Of a stretch of DNA of 64,000 bases, positions 44,689-54,371 are shown piece after piece. Every line of letters begins with the position of its first letter. Positions within the stretch are counted from its first letter, which is position 1. Origin of the DNA: Acinetobacter bouvetii (GTDB lineage Bacteria; Pseudomonadota; Gammaproteobacteria; Pseudomonadales; Moraxellaceae); contig NZ_CADDTS010000007.1 of assembly GCF_902753875.1 (NCBI RefSeq), forward strand, positions 103,905 to 167,904, given 5' to 3'. A program made the translations under genes and the position numbers. The notes under the pieces are model-generated. The model ran no database searches. It was not told where the DNA came from and saw nothing but the letters and a program-made list of their open reading frames with translations.

Positions 44689-45276
44689 TTACTGTGCCTG
44701 AATCCATTTGTCCGCACGGTCACGCGCCATACGAATCTGTTCTTGGGTCAAGTTCGCTGCCAAAGCGGTTTTTTTACCTTCAGACAGAGAAATGACTTTA
44801 TTGTCGAGCATGCCATCACGGGTAGACAGTTCATACCACTGGTAAGCACCGACGTAATTTTTCTTCTGTTCTTCCATCATGGCAAGATTAAAGCTGGCGC
44901 GGTTATCACCATGGCTTGCCGCTTTTTCAAAATATTTACGTGCCAAAGTTTCATCTTTTTTGGTGCCAATACCATCAGCCAGCATACGGCCCACATTCAA
45001 CTGGGCAGCGGTCAGACCTTGGTCAGCAGCAGCTTTGTACCAGCTAAAAGCTTGATGTTCATCTTTTTGAACATCTTTACCTTGCTGGTATTTGGTGGCC
45101 AGATAGAACTGTGCACCCGCTTGACCAGATTTTGCAGATTTGGTCAGGCTATTGATATCCATAACAGAATATTGTGCTGCTTGGCTAGAAACAGAAGGTG
45201 CTGGTGCAACATAATCTGCATGAGCTTGAATGCTAAAAAGACCAACCAATAGTGTGCTTAATAATATTTTTTTCAT
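44689..45276 (-). CDS. Exported Sel1-like repeat protein
   Basis: A 195-residue protein with a signal peptide (MKKILLSTLLVGLFSIQAHA, cleaved after residue 20) and three Sel1-type repeats of about 36 residues: 'AGAQFYLATKYQQGKDVQKD', 'AAQLNVGRMLADGIGTKKD' and 'RASFNLAMMEEQKKNYVGA'. These alpha-solenoids mediate protein contacts, often in envelope stress or cell-wall settings. The start overlaps the metW stop as ATGA, an odd but clear coupling of a periplasmic repeat protein with methionine genes; the reason is unknown. Confidence 0.85.
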   Translation of the reverse strand: MKKILLSTLLVGLFSIQAHADYVAPAPSVSSQAAQYSVMDINSLTKSAKSGQAGAQFYLATKYQQGKDVQKDEHQAFSWYKAAADQGLTAAQLNVGRMLADGIGTKKDETLARKYFEKAASHGDNRASFNLAMMEEQKKNYVGAYQWYELSTRDGMLDNKVISLSEGKKTALAANLTQEQIRMARDRADKWIQAQ

Positions 45277-45866
45277 AGTGCGCTCACTCGATAAATAGCG
45301 ACTTCACCAAACAGATTCGGGATATGTTTACTCAGTAAACTTCCTTGCTGATCCCCATTTACGGCGAGTCGATTAATAATCCGGATATCATTTTCAGCAC
45401 AAAGTGCTTCAAAATCACGGAAAGTACATAAATGAATATTAGGCGTGTTATACCACATATACGGTAAAGCTTCCGAAACGGGCATCATTCCTTTGAGTGC
45501 CAAGAAAGAACGGGTCTTCCAATGCGCAAAGTTCGGAAAGGTGATAATGGCCTGTTTCCCCACACGCACCATGTCACGCAATAACACGTCTGGTGCATCT
45601 ACAGCTTGCAAGGCCTGTGCCATAACCACATAGTCAAATGACTGGTCTGCAAAGCGGCTTAAACCGAGGTTTAAGTCTTGTTGGATAATATTTAACCCTC
45701 GACTGACCGCAATTGCAATCTTTTCTTGATCAATTTCCAACCCGTATGCACGAATGTTGTGCTTTTTGCTCATATGTGCCAGTAGTTCACCATCACCACA
45801 GCCCAAATCCAGCACGCTAGAATCAGGTTTAATCCATGTTTCTGCCAGTTGATGATCGATACGCAT
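45273..45866 (-). CDS. metW: Methionine biosynthesis protein MetW
   Basis: A 197-residue SAM-methyltransferase-fold protein. The motif I 'VLDLGCGDGELLAHM' is intact, followed by 'GLEIDQEKIAIAVSRGLNIIQQDLN' in sections and 'FDYVVMAQALQAV'. MetW is needed with MetX for the acylation step of methionine synthesis in many proteobacteria; its exact catalytic role is unresolved. It overlaps metX by one base and the Sel1 gene by four. Confidence 0.92.
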   Translation of the reverse strand: MRIDHQLAETWIKPDSSVLDLGCGDGELLAHMSKKHNIRAYGLEIDQEKIAIAVSRGLNIIQQDLNLGLSRFADQSFDYVVMAQALQAVDAPDVLLRDMVRVGKQAIITFPNFAHWKTRSFLALKGMMPVSEALPYMWYNTPNIHLCTFRDFEALCAENDIRIINRLAVNGDQQGSLLSKHIPNLFGEVAIYRVSAL

Positions 45867-47026
45867 TACACGGTCTCCTTAGGTGTGGCTTCAAGGTGTT
45901 CTGCACCACCTAAAAATGCACGTAATGATTTAACGTAAAGCGGAATAGGGAACAGGAATGAATCATGGCCTTGTTCTGCATCAATATCAACATAGCTGAC
46001 AGGTTTGTGGTTACTAATGAGGGCATCGACAATTTCTTGCGAACGCTGTGGGGTAAAACGCCAGTCGGTGGTAAATGAAACCACCAGGAAACGGCATTGG
46101 GTATTGGCCATGGCCTTAGTTAAGGACAATTCATATTCACGTGCCGGATCGAAATAATCCAAAGCCTTGGTCATGATCAGATAGGTATTGGCATCAAAGT
46201 TACGGCTGAATTGTTCACCTTGATAACGCAAATAACTTTCCACCTGGAATTCGACATCAAAACCGTACATAAATTTGCCAGACTTTAAGTCACGACCAAA
46301 TTTCTGTTTCATGGCTTCTTCAGACAAATAGGTAATATGACCGACCATACGCGCCAAAATCAGGCCACGTTTTGGATAGCTGTCATTTTCCAGATAACGC
46401 CCATGATGGAAGTCCGGGTCAGACAGAATGGACTGACGCGCCACTTCGTTAAAGGCAATATTTTGTGCCGAAAGTTTTGGGGCGCTGGCAATAATGACAC
46501 AGTTTTTTAAACGGTCCGGATAATCCACCGACCATTGCAAAGCCTGCATCCCGCCAAGTGAACCACCAATGACAGAATACCAGACATCAATACCTAGACG
46601 GTCGGACAGCATGGCTTGGGTTTTCACCCAGTCACGCACGGTCACCAAAGGAAAGTCCGGACCATAAGGACGGTTGTCATTTTCAGGATTTGGAGAGATG
46701 GGGCCGGTTGAACCACTGCAACCACCAATGTTGTTTAAGGCAACGACAAAGAATTTAGACGTATCAATGGCTTTGCCCGGACCAATACAGGAATCCCACC
46801 AACCTGGCTTTTTGTCATCTTCATGATGATAGCCGGCTGCATGATGATGCCCAGACAACGCATGGCAAATCAGAATCGCATTGGATTTATCTGCATTGAG
46901 CGTACCATAGGTTTCAATCATGATTTCGAAACGTGGCAGAATACGACCACATTCAAGCTCTAACGGCTCTTCGAACAGGAATTTTTCTGGGGTCACTAGA
47001 CCCACTGAGTCAGCTGGAAAAGACAC
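45866..47026 (-). CDS. metX: Homoserine O-acyltransferase MetX (probably succinyl-specific)
   Basis: A 386-residue alpha/beta hydrolase. The oxyanion/substrate segment is '[15 protein letters not shown]', the nucleophile elbow is '[14 protein letters not shown]' (catalytic Ser), and the end has '[12 protein letters not shown]' with the catalytic His. It activates homoserine for methionine synthesis; MetX proteins of Acinetobacter have been assigned as succinyltransferases in the literature I recall. I start at GTG 47026, which gives [13 protein letters not shown]; an in-frame ATG at 47131 would lie inside leuA and run through its terminator. Confidence 0.93.
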   Translation of the reverse strand: MSFPADSVGLVTPEKFLFEEPLELECGRILPRFEIMIETYGTLNADKSNAILICHALSGHHHAAGYHHEDDKKPGWWDSCIGPGKAIDTSKFFVVALNNIGGCSGSTGPISPNPENDNRPYGPDFPLVTVRDWVKTQAMLSDRLGIDVWYSVIGGSLGGMQALQWSVDYPDRLKNCVIIASAPKLSAQNIAFNEVARQSILSDPDFHHGRYLENDSYPKRGLILARMVGHITYLSEEAMKQKFGRDLKSGKFMYGFDVEFQVESYLRYQGEQFSRNFDANTYLIMTKALDYFDPAREYELSLTKAMANTQCRFLVVSFTTDWRFTPQRSQEIVDALISNHKPVSYVDIDAEQGHDSFLFPIPLYVKSLRAFLGGAEHLEATPKETV

Positions 47027-47059
47027 AGGAATAATTCGCCTTAAATCTTTAGGATGAAT

Positions 47060-47090
47060 AACAAAAGGATACCACTTGAGGGTATCCTTT
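47060..47090 (-). terminator. Terminator of leuA
   Basis: Stem GGATACC (47067-47073) / GGTATCC (47081-47087) with a U-rich tract on the minus strand. It separates leuA from metX and supports the short metX start. Confidence 0.75.
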
Positions 47091-47114
47091 CTAAAGTTTT
47101 TTATTTGATAAAGC

Positions 47115-48812
47115 TTATACGGCAGCAGCAATCACTTGATCTGTGCTCAATACACCTTGCTCAATCAAGCGGTTTGTACAGGCAATAATCGCTTCAATGG
47201 ATGAGGTCACGATGTTGTCGTGTACACCGGCACCAAAGGCAGATTTACCAGTACCTTTGACTTGAAGCTCGATTAAAGCCAAGGCTTTGGCATGTGCACC
47301 AGAACTGATACTGCGTTCTTCATAGTTCAACACATCAATTGGTAATTGCAAGGCATTCAAGATCGCCGAGATCGGACCGTTGCCTTCACCACGCAAGTGC
47401 TGGGTTTCACCATCTACCACCACATCAAGTTCAATCACCTGGTTGCCATTTTCATCTGACAATCTGTAGTTTTTGGCAGAATAATGCGCATCTTTAGCAG
47501 CAACATAAGTGTCTTTAAATAATGACCAGATATCTTGTGCTGAAATTTCTTTGGCCTGTTCATCAGTCACTTGTTGTACCACTTGAGAGAATTCAATTTG
47601 CAAGCGACGCGGTAACACTACGTTGTAATTAGATTCTAACAAGTAAGAAATACCGCCTTTACCTGATTGTGAGTTGACACGAATCACGGCGTCATAGTCA
47701 CGGCCCAAATCTTTAGGGTCGATTGGCAAGTAAGGCATATCCCAGATTTCTTCGTTTTTCTGATGCTCAAAACCTTTCTTGATGGCATCCTGATGCGAAC
47801 CAGAGAAGGCAGTGAATACCAAATCACCCGCATATGGATGACGTGGATGTACAGGCAAACCGGTACATTCTTCAACAGTGGCAATAATTTCATTGATGTT
47901 GGAGAAATCCAAGTTTGGTGCAACACCTTGGGTGTACATGTTCAAGGCAATCGCTGCAACGTCGACGTTACCGGTACGTTCACCATTCCCAAACACACAG
48001 CCTTCCACACGGTCAGCACCGGCCATAATCGCCAATTCAGATGCAGCAATACCACAGCCACGGTCGTTATGACAGTGCACGGAAATAATCACCCCATCAC
48101 GACGCTGAATGTTGCGGTGCATCCATTCAATCTGGTCGGCATAGACGTTTGGACCTGACACTTCAACGGTTGCAGGCAAGTTCAAGATGACTTTGTTTTC
48201 AGGTGATGCTTCCCAGATTTCGGTCACGGCATCACAGACATCTTTCGCCACTTCCAATTCTGTTGCAGAGAAACATTCAGGGCTGTACTGGAATACCCAT
48301 TCAGTTTCAGGATATTGCGCTGCATATTCTTTGACTTTTTCAGCCGCATTCATGGCCAACTGTTTGGCACCGGCCACATCAACATTCAAGACTTTTTGAC
48401 GGAAAGTCGGTGAGTTGGAGTTGTAGATATGCACGATGGCACGTTTAGCACCAATTAAAGATTCAAAGGTACGTTGAATCAAATGATCACGCGCCTGAAC
48501 TAAAACTTCGATATACACGTCATCTGGAATATGACCTTCTTCAATCAATTTACGGGTGAAGTCAAAGTCAATTTGCGATGCAGAAGGGAATCCGATTTCA
48601 ATATGTTTGAAGCCGATTTTCACCAGCATCTGGAACATTTTAAATTTTTGATCAATGTCCATCGGTTCGAAAATCGCTTGGTTACCGTCACGTAGGTCGG
48701 TACTCATCCAAATTGGCGCTTTTGTGATTTCATTGTTCGGCCATTGACGGTCTGGCAAGTCTACACGTTGGTACATGCGACGGTATTTTTTACTTGGATC
48801 AGCCAACATCAT
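47115..48812 (-). CDS. leuA: 2-isopropylmalate synthase (long form)
   Basis: A 565-residue enzyme that condenses acetyl-CoA with 2-oxoisovalerate, committing carbon to leucine. The DRE-TIM barrel has '[11 protein letters not shown]' (R41-D42), '[13 protein letters not shown]', '[13 protein letters not shown]' (metal-binding H-x-H) and '[10 protein letters not shown]'. The last 130 residues are the leucine-binding regulatory domain. This length matches the long form seen in Acinetobacter, Pseudomonas and actinobacteria rather than E. coli (523). AAGGAG is 7 bp before ATG 48812. A hairpin lies just upstream in the leader. Confidence 0.95.
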   Translation of the reverse strand: MMLADPSKKYRRMYQRVDLPDRQWPNNEITKAPIWMSTDLRDGNQAIFEPMDIDQKFKMFQMLVKIGFKHIEIGFPSASQIDFDFTRKLIEEGHIPDDVYIEVLVQARDHLIQRTFESLIGAKRAIVHIYNSNSPTFRQKVLNVDVAGAKQLAMNAAEKVKEYAAQYPETEWVFQYSPECFSATELEVAKDVCDAVTEIWEASPENKVILNLPATVEVSGPNVYADQIEWMHRNIQRRDGVIISVHCHNDRGCGIAASELAIMAGADRVEGCVFGNGERTGNVDVAAIALNMYTQGVAPNLDFSNINEIIATVEECTGLPVHPRHPYAGDLVFTAFSGSHQDAIKKGFEHQKNEEIWDMPYLPIDPKDLGRDYDAVIRVNSQSGKGGISYLLESNYNVVLPRRLQIEFSQVVQQVTDEQAKEISAQDIWSLFKDTYVAAKDAHYSAKNYRLSDENGNQVIELDVVVDGETQHLRGEGNGPISAILNALQLPIDVLNYEERSISSGAHAKALALIELQVKGTGKSAFGAGVHDNIVTSSIEAIIACTNRLIEQGVLSTDQVIAAAV

Positions 48813-48827
48813 GAGGTAACTCCTTGT

Positions 48828-48871
48828 GTAGCATGGGTTGCTTCAGGTCGTGGATAACGGCAACCTGCTAC
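48828..48871 (-). promoter_or_regulatory. Hairpin in the leuA 5' leader
   Basis: GTAGCA-TG-GGTTGC (48828-48841) and GCAACC-TGCTAC (48860-48871) pair across an 18-base loop, ending immediately upstream of the leuA ribosome site. No leucine-rich leader peptide is evident. It could be an attenuator or a translational control hairpin. Confidence 0.4.
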
Positions 48872-49081
48872 TTATATAGATTGTGTCTATTCTAGCAATT
48901 TACAAGTCTGACACTGGAAGACATTAGTCGAAAGTTGTAATAAAACCAATGCATTCTTAGGATTTAGCTTTATCGCAGATCTTGCAAATCTATAACTAAA
49001 TATTAGTGCACTTATTCCGGAAATAATTTCCTATTTTTGCGCTGCAGCAATAGTTATGGAAAATTATTTCCTTTATTTTGC

Positions 49082-50185
49082 CTATTTGTGAAAAATATAT
49101 TCTTCTGAGATGTCATTTAGCGTCGCAGTTCCCATTAATGCCATGGTAATCTCAAATTCTTCCTTCAGAATTTTCAGCACATGGGCCACACCTAGCGCAC
49201 CCGCGCTGGCCAGTCCATAAATATAGGGGCGACCAACTAAAACTGCAGAAGCACCCAGTGCCATGGCTTTGAAGATATCGGAGCCACGACGAATGCCGCC
49301 GTCGTAGAGCAGGGGAAAATCCTCAGGTACAACTTTTTTAATCAGTTGTAACGCGGTCAGTGGCGGAATGCAGGTGTCCAGCACCCGGCCACCATGATTG
49401 GACACAATCAGGCCTTGAACCCCTTGCTGAATGGCCAGCAAGGCATCATGCGGATTGATAATGCCTTTTAAAATGACTGGTAATGAGGTCTGTTGAACAA
49501 TCCAGGCGATATCGTCCCAGGTTGGCGCGATTTTCATCAGACCATGAAAGACTGGATGCTCACCCGCCTGCAGTTCAGGCAAGGGAATATGTGCCGGAGT
49601 ATGTGGATGTTGCATGCCTTCCGGTAAATGAAAAAACACCCGACGTTCACGATCCCGGATGCCAGTATGTGGTGAATCGACTGTAATCACGAGGGCTTTA
49701 AAATTGTGCTGTTCCGCTAGTTTGACCAGAGCCAGCGACTTTTCCCGATCACCTTGCCAATACAGCTGAAACCATTTGTAGGGATTGTCCTGTTTTAAGC
49801 TGCGCAGGTCGGTATTGGTAAATGTACTTAATATGATATTGCTGCCCAGTACTTCCGCGGCCAGTGCAGAAGCTGCTTCAGCATCAGGATGGAACTGTTG
49901 CTGATGACCAATTGGCGCCAGAAAAATTGGGTGCGGATAATGTTGTCCAAACAGCTCGCAAGTGGTATTACCCTGAGTTAGGTCTTTGAGCATACGCGGC
50001 AACAAATGAATCTGTTTGAACTGGTCCAGATTATCCCGAACACTGATTTCATCCATTGATCCGCCTTGCAGATATTGCCAGACCATATCTGATAAGTGTT
50101 TCTGCGCCTCAATTTCATAATCGGCCACCGTCTGCAAATAGGCCGGAATCTGGGTCAGCGGAGGAAGGGGAGTGGATGGATTCAT
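49082..50185 (-). CDS. FMN-dependent alpha-hydroxy-acid oxidase/dehydrogenase
   Basis: A 367-residue TIM-barrel flavoprotein of the lactate dehydrogenase/glycolate oxidase family. FMN and active-site segments: 'PIFLAPIGHQQQFHPDAE', 'KWFQLYWQGDREKSLALV', 'VITVDSPHTGIRDRERR', 'VILKGIINPHDAL' (Lys), 'GLIVSNHGGRVLDT' (catalytic His-Gly-Gly-Arg) and 'DGGIRRGSDIFKAMALGA'. The first glycine-rich part differs from lactate enzymes, so the acid is not certain. It overlaps the PiuC gene by 4 bp and belongs to the iron module. Confidence 0.88.
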   Translation of the reverse strand: MNPSTPLPPLTQIPAYLQTVADYEIEAQKHLSDMVWQYLQGGSMDEISVRDNLDQFKQIHLLPRMLKDLTQGNTTCELFGQHYPHPIFLAPIGHQQQFHPDAEAASALAAEVLGSNIILSTFTNTDLRSLKQDNPYKWFQLYWQGDREKSLALVKLAEQHNFKALVITVDSPHTGIRDRERRVFFHLPEGMQHPHTPAHIPLPELQAGEHPVFHGLMKIAPTWDDIAWIVQQTSLPVILKGIINPHDALLAIQQGVQGLIVSNHGGRVLDTCIPPLTALQLIKKVVPEDFPLLYDGGIRRGSDIFKAMALGASAVLVGRPYIYGLASAGALGVAHVLKILKEEFEITMALMGTATLNDISEEYIFHK

Positions 50186-50865
50186 AGCTCAGCCCATTGG
50201 CGCAATAAATTATGATAGTGGCTGGTTAAAGCCACAACTTCTTCGGTATCGCCGATGTGCTGCCGCAATTTGATCAGATTCATGTCCAGATTAAACAGCA
50301 TGCTGCGTTGCCAGTCATCTTTGACCATGCTTTGAATCCAGGTACATGCCGCGATGCGTTGACCGCGTGTTACCGGTTCAACCCGATGCAAACTGGTGGC
50401 CGGATAGACAATCGCATCGCCCGCATCCAGCTTCACTTCATGACAGCCGTAATTATCTTCAACAATCAGTTCACCACCTTCATATTCATCGGGTTCAGAT
50501 AAAAATACGGTGATCGAGACATCAGTACGAATGATCTGTCCGATGCTATTGGAATATTGCACTGCGTTGTCGACATGATTGCCATAATGGCCTGCATCCT
50601 GATAGCAGTTAAACAGTGGCGAAAGAATATGTCGGGGCAATGCGGCAGATTTAAGCAGGATATTGTTGTTTAATGCCTGAATTATGCGAGGTGCCAAGGA
50701 TTGATAGGCAATGCTGTTGGGATCTATTTGTAAATTATTCTTTATTTTTTGCGCCTGAAAGCCTGCGCTTTGCTGACCCTGGATCCAGGCTTGACTTGTA
50801 TCCAGTTGCTGACGTAATTCGGCGACCTGCTGTTTGGTTAAAATTTCAGGAATATGTAACATCAT
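50182..50865 (-). CDS. piuC: PKHD-type Fe(II)/2-oxoglutarate hydroxylase PiuC, copy 1
   Basis: A 227-residue 2OG dioxygenase of the PiuC/Ybix group, usually found beside siderophore receptors. The iron ligands are His97-x-Asp99 (GNHVDNAV) and His160 (TSLHRVEP), with Arg170 for 2OG. I start at ATG 50865 (MMLHIPEIL), which aligns with the 227-residue paralogue at 53579-54262; an ATG at 50880 has its purine run touching the codon. The hydroxylation target is unknown. It lies downstream of the broken piuA-like gene, about 90 bp from its stop. Confidence 0.9.
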   Translation of the reverse strand: MMLHIPEILTKQQVAELRQQLDTSQAWIQGQQSAGFQAQKIKNNLQIDPNSIAYQSLAPRIIQALNNNILLKSAALPRHILSPLFNCYQDAGHYGNHVDNAVQYSNSIGQIIRTDVSITVFLSEPDEYEGGELIVEDNYGCHEVKLDAGDAIVYPATSLHRVEPVTRGQRIAACTWIQSMVKDDWQRSMLFNLDMNLIKLRQHIGDTEEVVALTSHYHNLLRQWAEL

Positions 50866-50972
50866 CCGCTTTATCTGCATCCCTTAAATGGCTTGGACTC
50901 AAAAAAATAATGTAGTGCGCTAGTTCTAACACACTACATTTATACTAAATCTGATGAAACTTAGCGAATTGC

Positions 50973-53201
50973 TTAAAATTTATAATTAAAAGTCAGTGCT
51001 GCCGAACGCGGCTGTCCTAATACCACACGACCGCCGCCGTTGTTTAAGGTGCTGATGTATTCCTTGTCTGCCAGGTTATAGACATTCAGGTTAAGAGAGG
51101 CATTTTTATTAAAGCTGTAACCGGCCATTGCATCAAATACCACATAACCCGGAATACTTGGCATATTTGCCGCTGCAGTGTCTGTTGTTATCACACGTTT
51201 TTGATCATCGACATAACGTGCCCCTAAGCCCAATTTAAAGCCGGCTACATCATAGGTAGACCATAAACTTGCCGTCCATTCAGGTGACCAGCGTTCTGCT
51301 ACAGTAATCGCTGTTGCTGTCTGTTGGTTCAGTTGTTTGACTTTCATATGCGCCACACCTGCCGAAATATTCCAGACATCGGTGATTTGCCCCACAGCAC
51401 TCAGTTCTACACCATCAACACGTTTTTTCCCTTCTTGTACGGACAGCTGGGTAATCGGATCAATCGTAAACTGGTTTTCGTTTTCAGTACGGTATGCCGC
51501 AGCATTCAATGCCAATTTACCTTGTAACAGATCCCATTTGGTTCCGATTTCATAATGATGGGTTTCTTGTGGATCGGCAGCTGAACTGTTCGCACCTGTT
51601 TCTGACAGGGTAAAGTTGGCACTTCCCGGAGGAGTCAGTGATTTGGCATAAGAGGCATACACGCTGCTGTAGGTAGTCGGTTTATATAGACCACCGAGTT
51701 TCCAGCTAAATAATGTATCGTGTGCTCCTAAATCTGTTTGTGTGCGAGTCACAGCAAGGGTGGTTGAATTGGTATTAACCGATAGTGCATCGTAATTGGT
51801 ATCGTAATAATCGATACGCACACCGCCATTCAGCTGGAAGCGTTCACCAAATTTCAGCGTGTCAAACAGATACGCAGCCGCTGTATCTGTTTCTCCATGG
51901 GTATAGCCACCATTTGGCACGACCGCAGGAACTGCATCATAACGGTTTGGACGGTAGAGATTTGCTACAGTTGATGGTGCTGCTTGTCCCGGAATCTGTG
52001 CAGATAAGGTTTGCGTATTTTGTTCTTCTTTTAAGAATTCCAGTCCTGCGACTACATCATGCTCAATTGTTCCTGTTTTGACATTCCAGTTTATAGTGGA
52101 CTGGTTTGCAAGGATTTTATTTTCCTGATCCACGCCTTGTCTTGACCGAGATACGGTCCATTGTGATGGATTTGTGGAATTATTTCTGTTTAAGCTATTT
52201 ATTCCTGTTAAAACCCGATCCATTTCAGTTTTACCCCAACGGGTAATATTGGTCAGTTTAAGGTTTTCAGCCAGATCACTTTCAATCTTGGCTGTGAACA
52301 TGTCCGCATCGACATCTTCATGGTCATCAACATGGCCATAATAGTTTTCACTATTTACTTTAGGTGCTTGAGCCAATGCTGAATCTGTATTGTAAAAGCC
52401 TTTCATACCAATGGTTGGAATACCACCGTCCGGAATATTGCGTTGACGGATATGTTGTGAATAGAGATACAGGCGTGTATCTGTATCTAGACCAAAGGCA
52501 ATGGCTGGAGCAATGGCCCAACTATTATTTTCAATATAGTCACGACCTTCAACGCCACCATCTTGTCCCATAGCATTCAAACGGACTGCAATGCCATCAT
52601 TAATGACTTGATTAATGTCAGCAGCCAGTCGCGCATGCTCTGCCGTATTATAGGTGGCAGATACTTCACGGCTATTTTCAGCTTGAGGCAGTTTGGTTGC
52701 CAGATTGATATAGCCGGATGCTGCACCACGGCCTGCTTCTGAGCCAGAAGGTCCTTTTACAACTTCAATCTGTTCCAGGTTGAAAACATCCCGGGTAATC
52801 GCTCCCAAGTCACGAATGCCATCGACATAGGTTGAGGTTTGAGTGGAAAAACCGCGCATCTAGAAAGCATCACCGGCGCTGGTATTGCCATTTTCACCCA
52901 GTTGCAGGGTAATGCCCGGGGTATTTCTTAAGGCTTCAACTAAAGAAGTAGCACCTTGTTCTTTTAGTAATTCTTTTTTAATCACTGAAATGGTTTGCGG
53001 TGTATCGACTAATGGTTGAGTATATTTCGGTGAACTGACGGTATCGGCTTTATATTTATTGTCTGATTTTGCTTCTACTGAAATGGTGGGAAGTTGTGTG
53101 GTTTCTTTGGGTGCAGCAGCTTGAGCCATGAGGGGGAAGGAAGCAGCTAAAGCCACCAGCTGAGCATTTCTGTTGTGTTTACGGCTTTTAATCTGTGCCA
53201 T
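50973..53201 (-). pseudogene. piuA: TonB-dependent siderophore receptor PiuA, interrupted by an in-frame TAG
   Basis: A full-length 742-codon receptor reading frame broken by a single amber codon at 52862-52860 (minus strand), between 'GNTSAGDAF' and 'MRGFSTQTSTYVDGIRD'. The expected residue is Gln (CAG to TAG, one transition), since related receptors read F-Q-M-R-G-F here. Upstream are signal peptide and TonB box/plug start (PQTISVIKKELL, EALRNTPGI); downstream are plug end and 22-strand barrel ending 'AALTFNYKF'. Nothing else looks decayed. PiuA imports catecholate/other siderophores and is an entry route of siderophore-cephalosporins. A Fur-like palindrome is 135 bp upstream. Confidence 0.9.
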
Positions 53202-53578
53202 GGTCGGTTATCCCTAGTTTAAATTGGACAGTAATCCACGATTGCATTTCAGCTTTTAAGATTGTCATCTGGCAGTAAAAGTGGAGAAAAAGTGGAGGTA
53301 TTGTTATGGCCTGTAACAATTGATGCGAATTTTAATGATAATTATTATCAATAACAATAGTAATAAGCATGGAATCTGCATGAAAATGGATGGAAATATT
53401 GTTTAATTCAGGCGTATTAATTTAATAAAACAATCATGGCAAATGGGAAAAACGATATAAGACCATTAAATTTGACTAAAAGATAAAATAATTAAAAATT
53501 CAAATAGTTATAAGGTATTGAATGGGCTGGTAGATGTGAGAACTTCGCAGCCCTTTGAAATTTTTTTGCATTAAAACA
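53202..53578. other. Intergenic region upstream of the piuA-like gene (377 bp)
   Basis: It holds the Fur-like palindrome at 53336-53350 and AT-rich flanks. The right part (53400-53570) has no ORF, hairpin or repeat I can support. Confidence 0.5.
53336..53350 (-). promoter_or_regulatory. Fur-box-like palindrome upstream of piuA
   Basis: TGATAATTATTATCA is a perfect 15-bp palindrome close to the Fur consensus core GATAATGATAATCATTATC. It precedes the receptor gene, as expected for iron repression. Confidence 0.7.
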
Positions 53579-54262
53579 TTAAAGCTCAGCCCATTTACGC
53601 ATTAAATTATGATACAGGTTGGTGAGTTTAATCACCTCGCCATGTTGATCTCCCAGTTGCATGCGCAAGTTCTGAATGGATTGATCCAGATTAAACAGCA
53701 TATGGCGTTCTGCATCATCACGGATCATGCTTTGTACCCAAAAGAACGAGGCAATCCGGCAGCCCGCGGTCACGGGAGTAACTTCATGTACACTGGTTGA
53801 TGGATACAGAATCATGTCACCCGCAGGCAATTTTACTTCATGGTAGCCATAGGTGTCCTCAACCACCAGTTCACCACCTTCATATTCTTCGGGATCACTT
53901 AAAAATACCGTGCAGGATAAGTCCGTGCGCAGGCGTTCATTGCTGCCGCGAATACGTCGGATGGAATTGTCGACATGAAAACCAAAAGCTTCATTGTTTT
54001 CATAGCGGTTAAACAGCGGGGGAATGATGTCTAAAGGAATTGCTGCCGACAAAAATAAAGGATGTTGTCCTAATGATTCTAAAATAATGGTACTTAAGTG
54101 ATGGGTCAGGGGATGATCTTCAGGCAGTTGCTGATTCTGTTTGACTGTAGCTGAAAGGGTGCCGGCAGTGACCTTACCATTGACCCATTCAATTTTTGCC
54201 ATTTCATCACGGAAATATTGAATTTGTTCTTTAGTCAAGACATTGGGAATATGATGGATCAC
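53579..54262 (-). CDS. PKHD-type Fe(II)/2-oxoglutarate hydroxylase, copy 2
   Basis: A 227-residue paralogue of the PiuC-like protein at 50182-50865, same length and starting 'MIHHIPNVLTKEQI'. Iron ligands are His96-x-Asp98 (FGFHVDNSIRR) and His159 (TSVHEVTPVTAG). It follows the second receptor gene (54372-56717) on the same strand, but two hairpins lie between, so expression may be partly uncoupled. Two receptor-hydroxylase pairs in 7 kb point to duplicated siderophore modules. Confidence 0.9.
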   Translation of the reverse strand: MIHHIPNVLTKEQIQYFRDEMAKIEWVNGKVTAGTLSATVKQNQQLPEDHPLTHHLSTIILESLGQHPLFLSAAIPLDIIPPLFNRYENNEAFGFHVDNSIRRIRGSNERLRTDLSCTVFLSDPEEYEGGELVVEDTYGYHEVKLPAGDMILYPSTSVHEVTPVTAGCRIASFFWVQSMIRDDAERHMLFNLDQSIQNLRMQLGDQHGEVIKLTNLYHNLMRKWAEL

Positions 54263-54302
54263 GGCAAGATACCTTTACAAGAATGAATTCTTTGAGCTAA
54301 AA

Positions 54303-54361
54303 AAATAGCCTCATTATGAGGCTATTTAAACTCAAATCCCATAAATAAATTATGGGATTTT
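54303..54361 (-). terminator. Two tandem hairpins after the second receptor gene
   Basis: AAATAGCCTCA-TTA-TGAGGCTATTT (54303-54327) and AAATCCCATAA (54334-54344) / TTATGGGATTT (54350-54360), each followed on the minus strand by U-rich sequence. They may end the receptor transcript or let only part of it run into the hydroxylase gene. Confidence 0.7.
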
Positions 54362-54371
54362 GACATGGATT

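Noticed and set aside
44743..45252. A 169-codon frame on the plus strand opposite the Sel1 gene.
   Set aside because: It is antisense to a gene with a signal peptide and clear Sel1 repeats, contains Phe/Ser/Cys-rich nonsense and no ribosome site.
47027..47131. Long metX reading frame starting at ATG 47131.
   Set aside because: It would begin inside leuA and pass through the leuA terminator; family N-termini align with GTG 47026.
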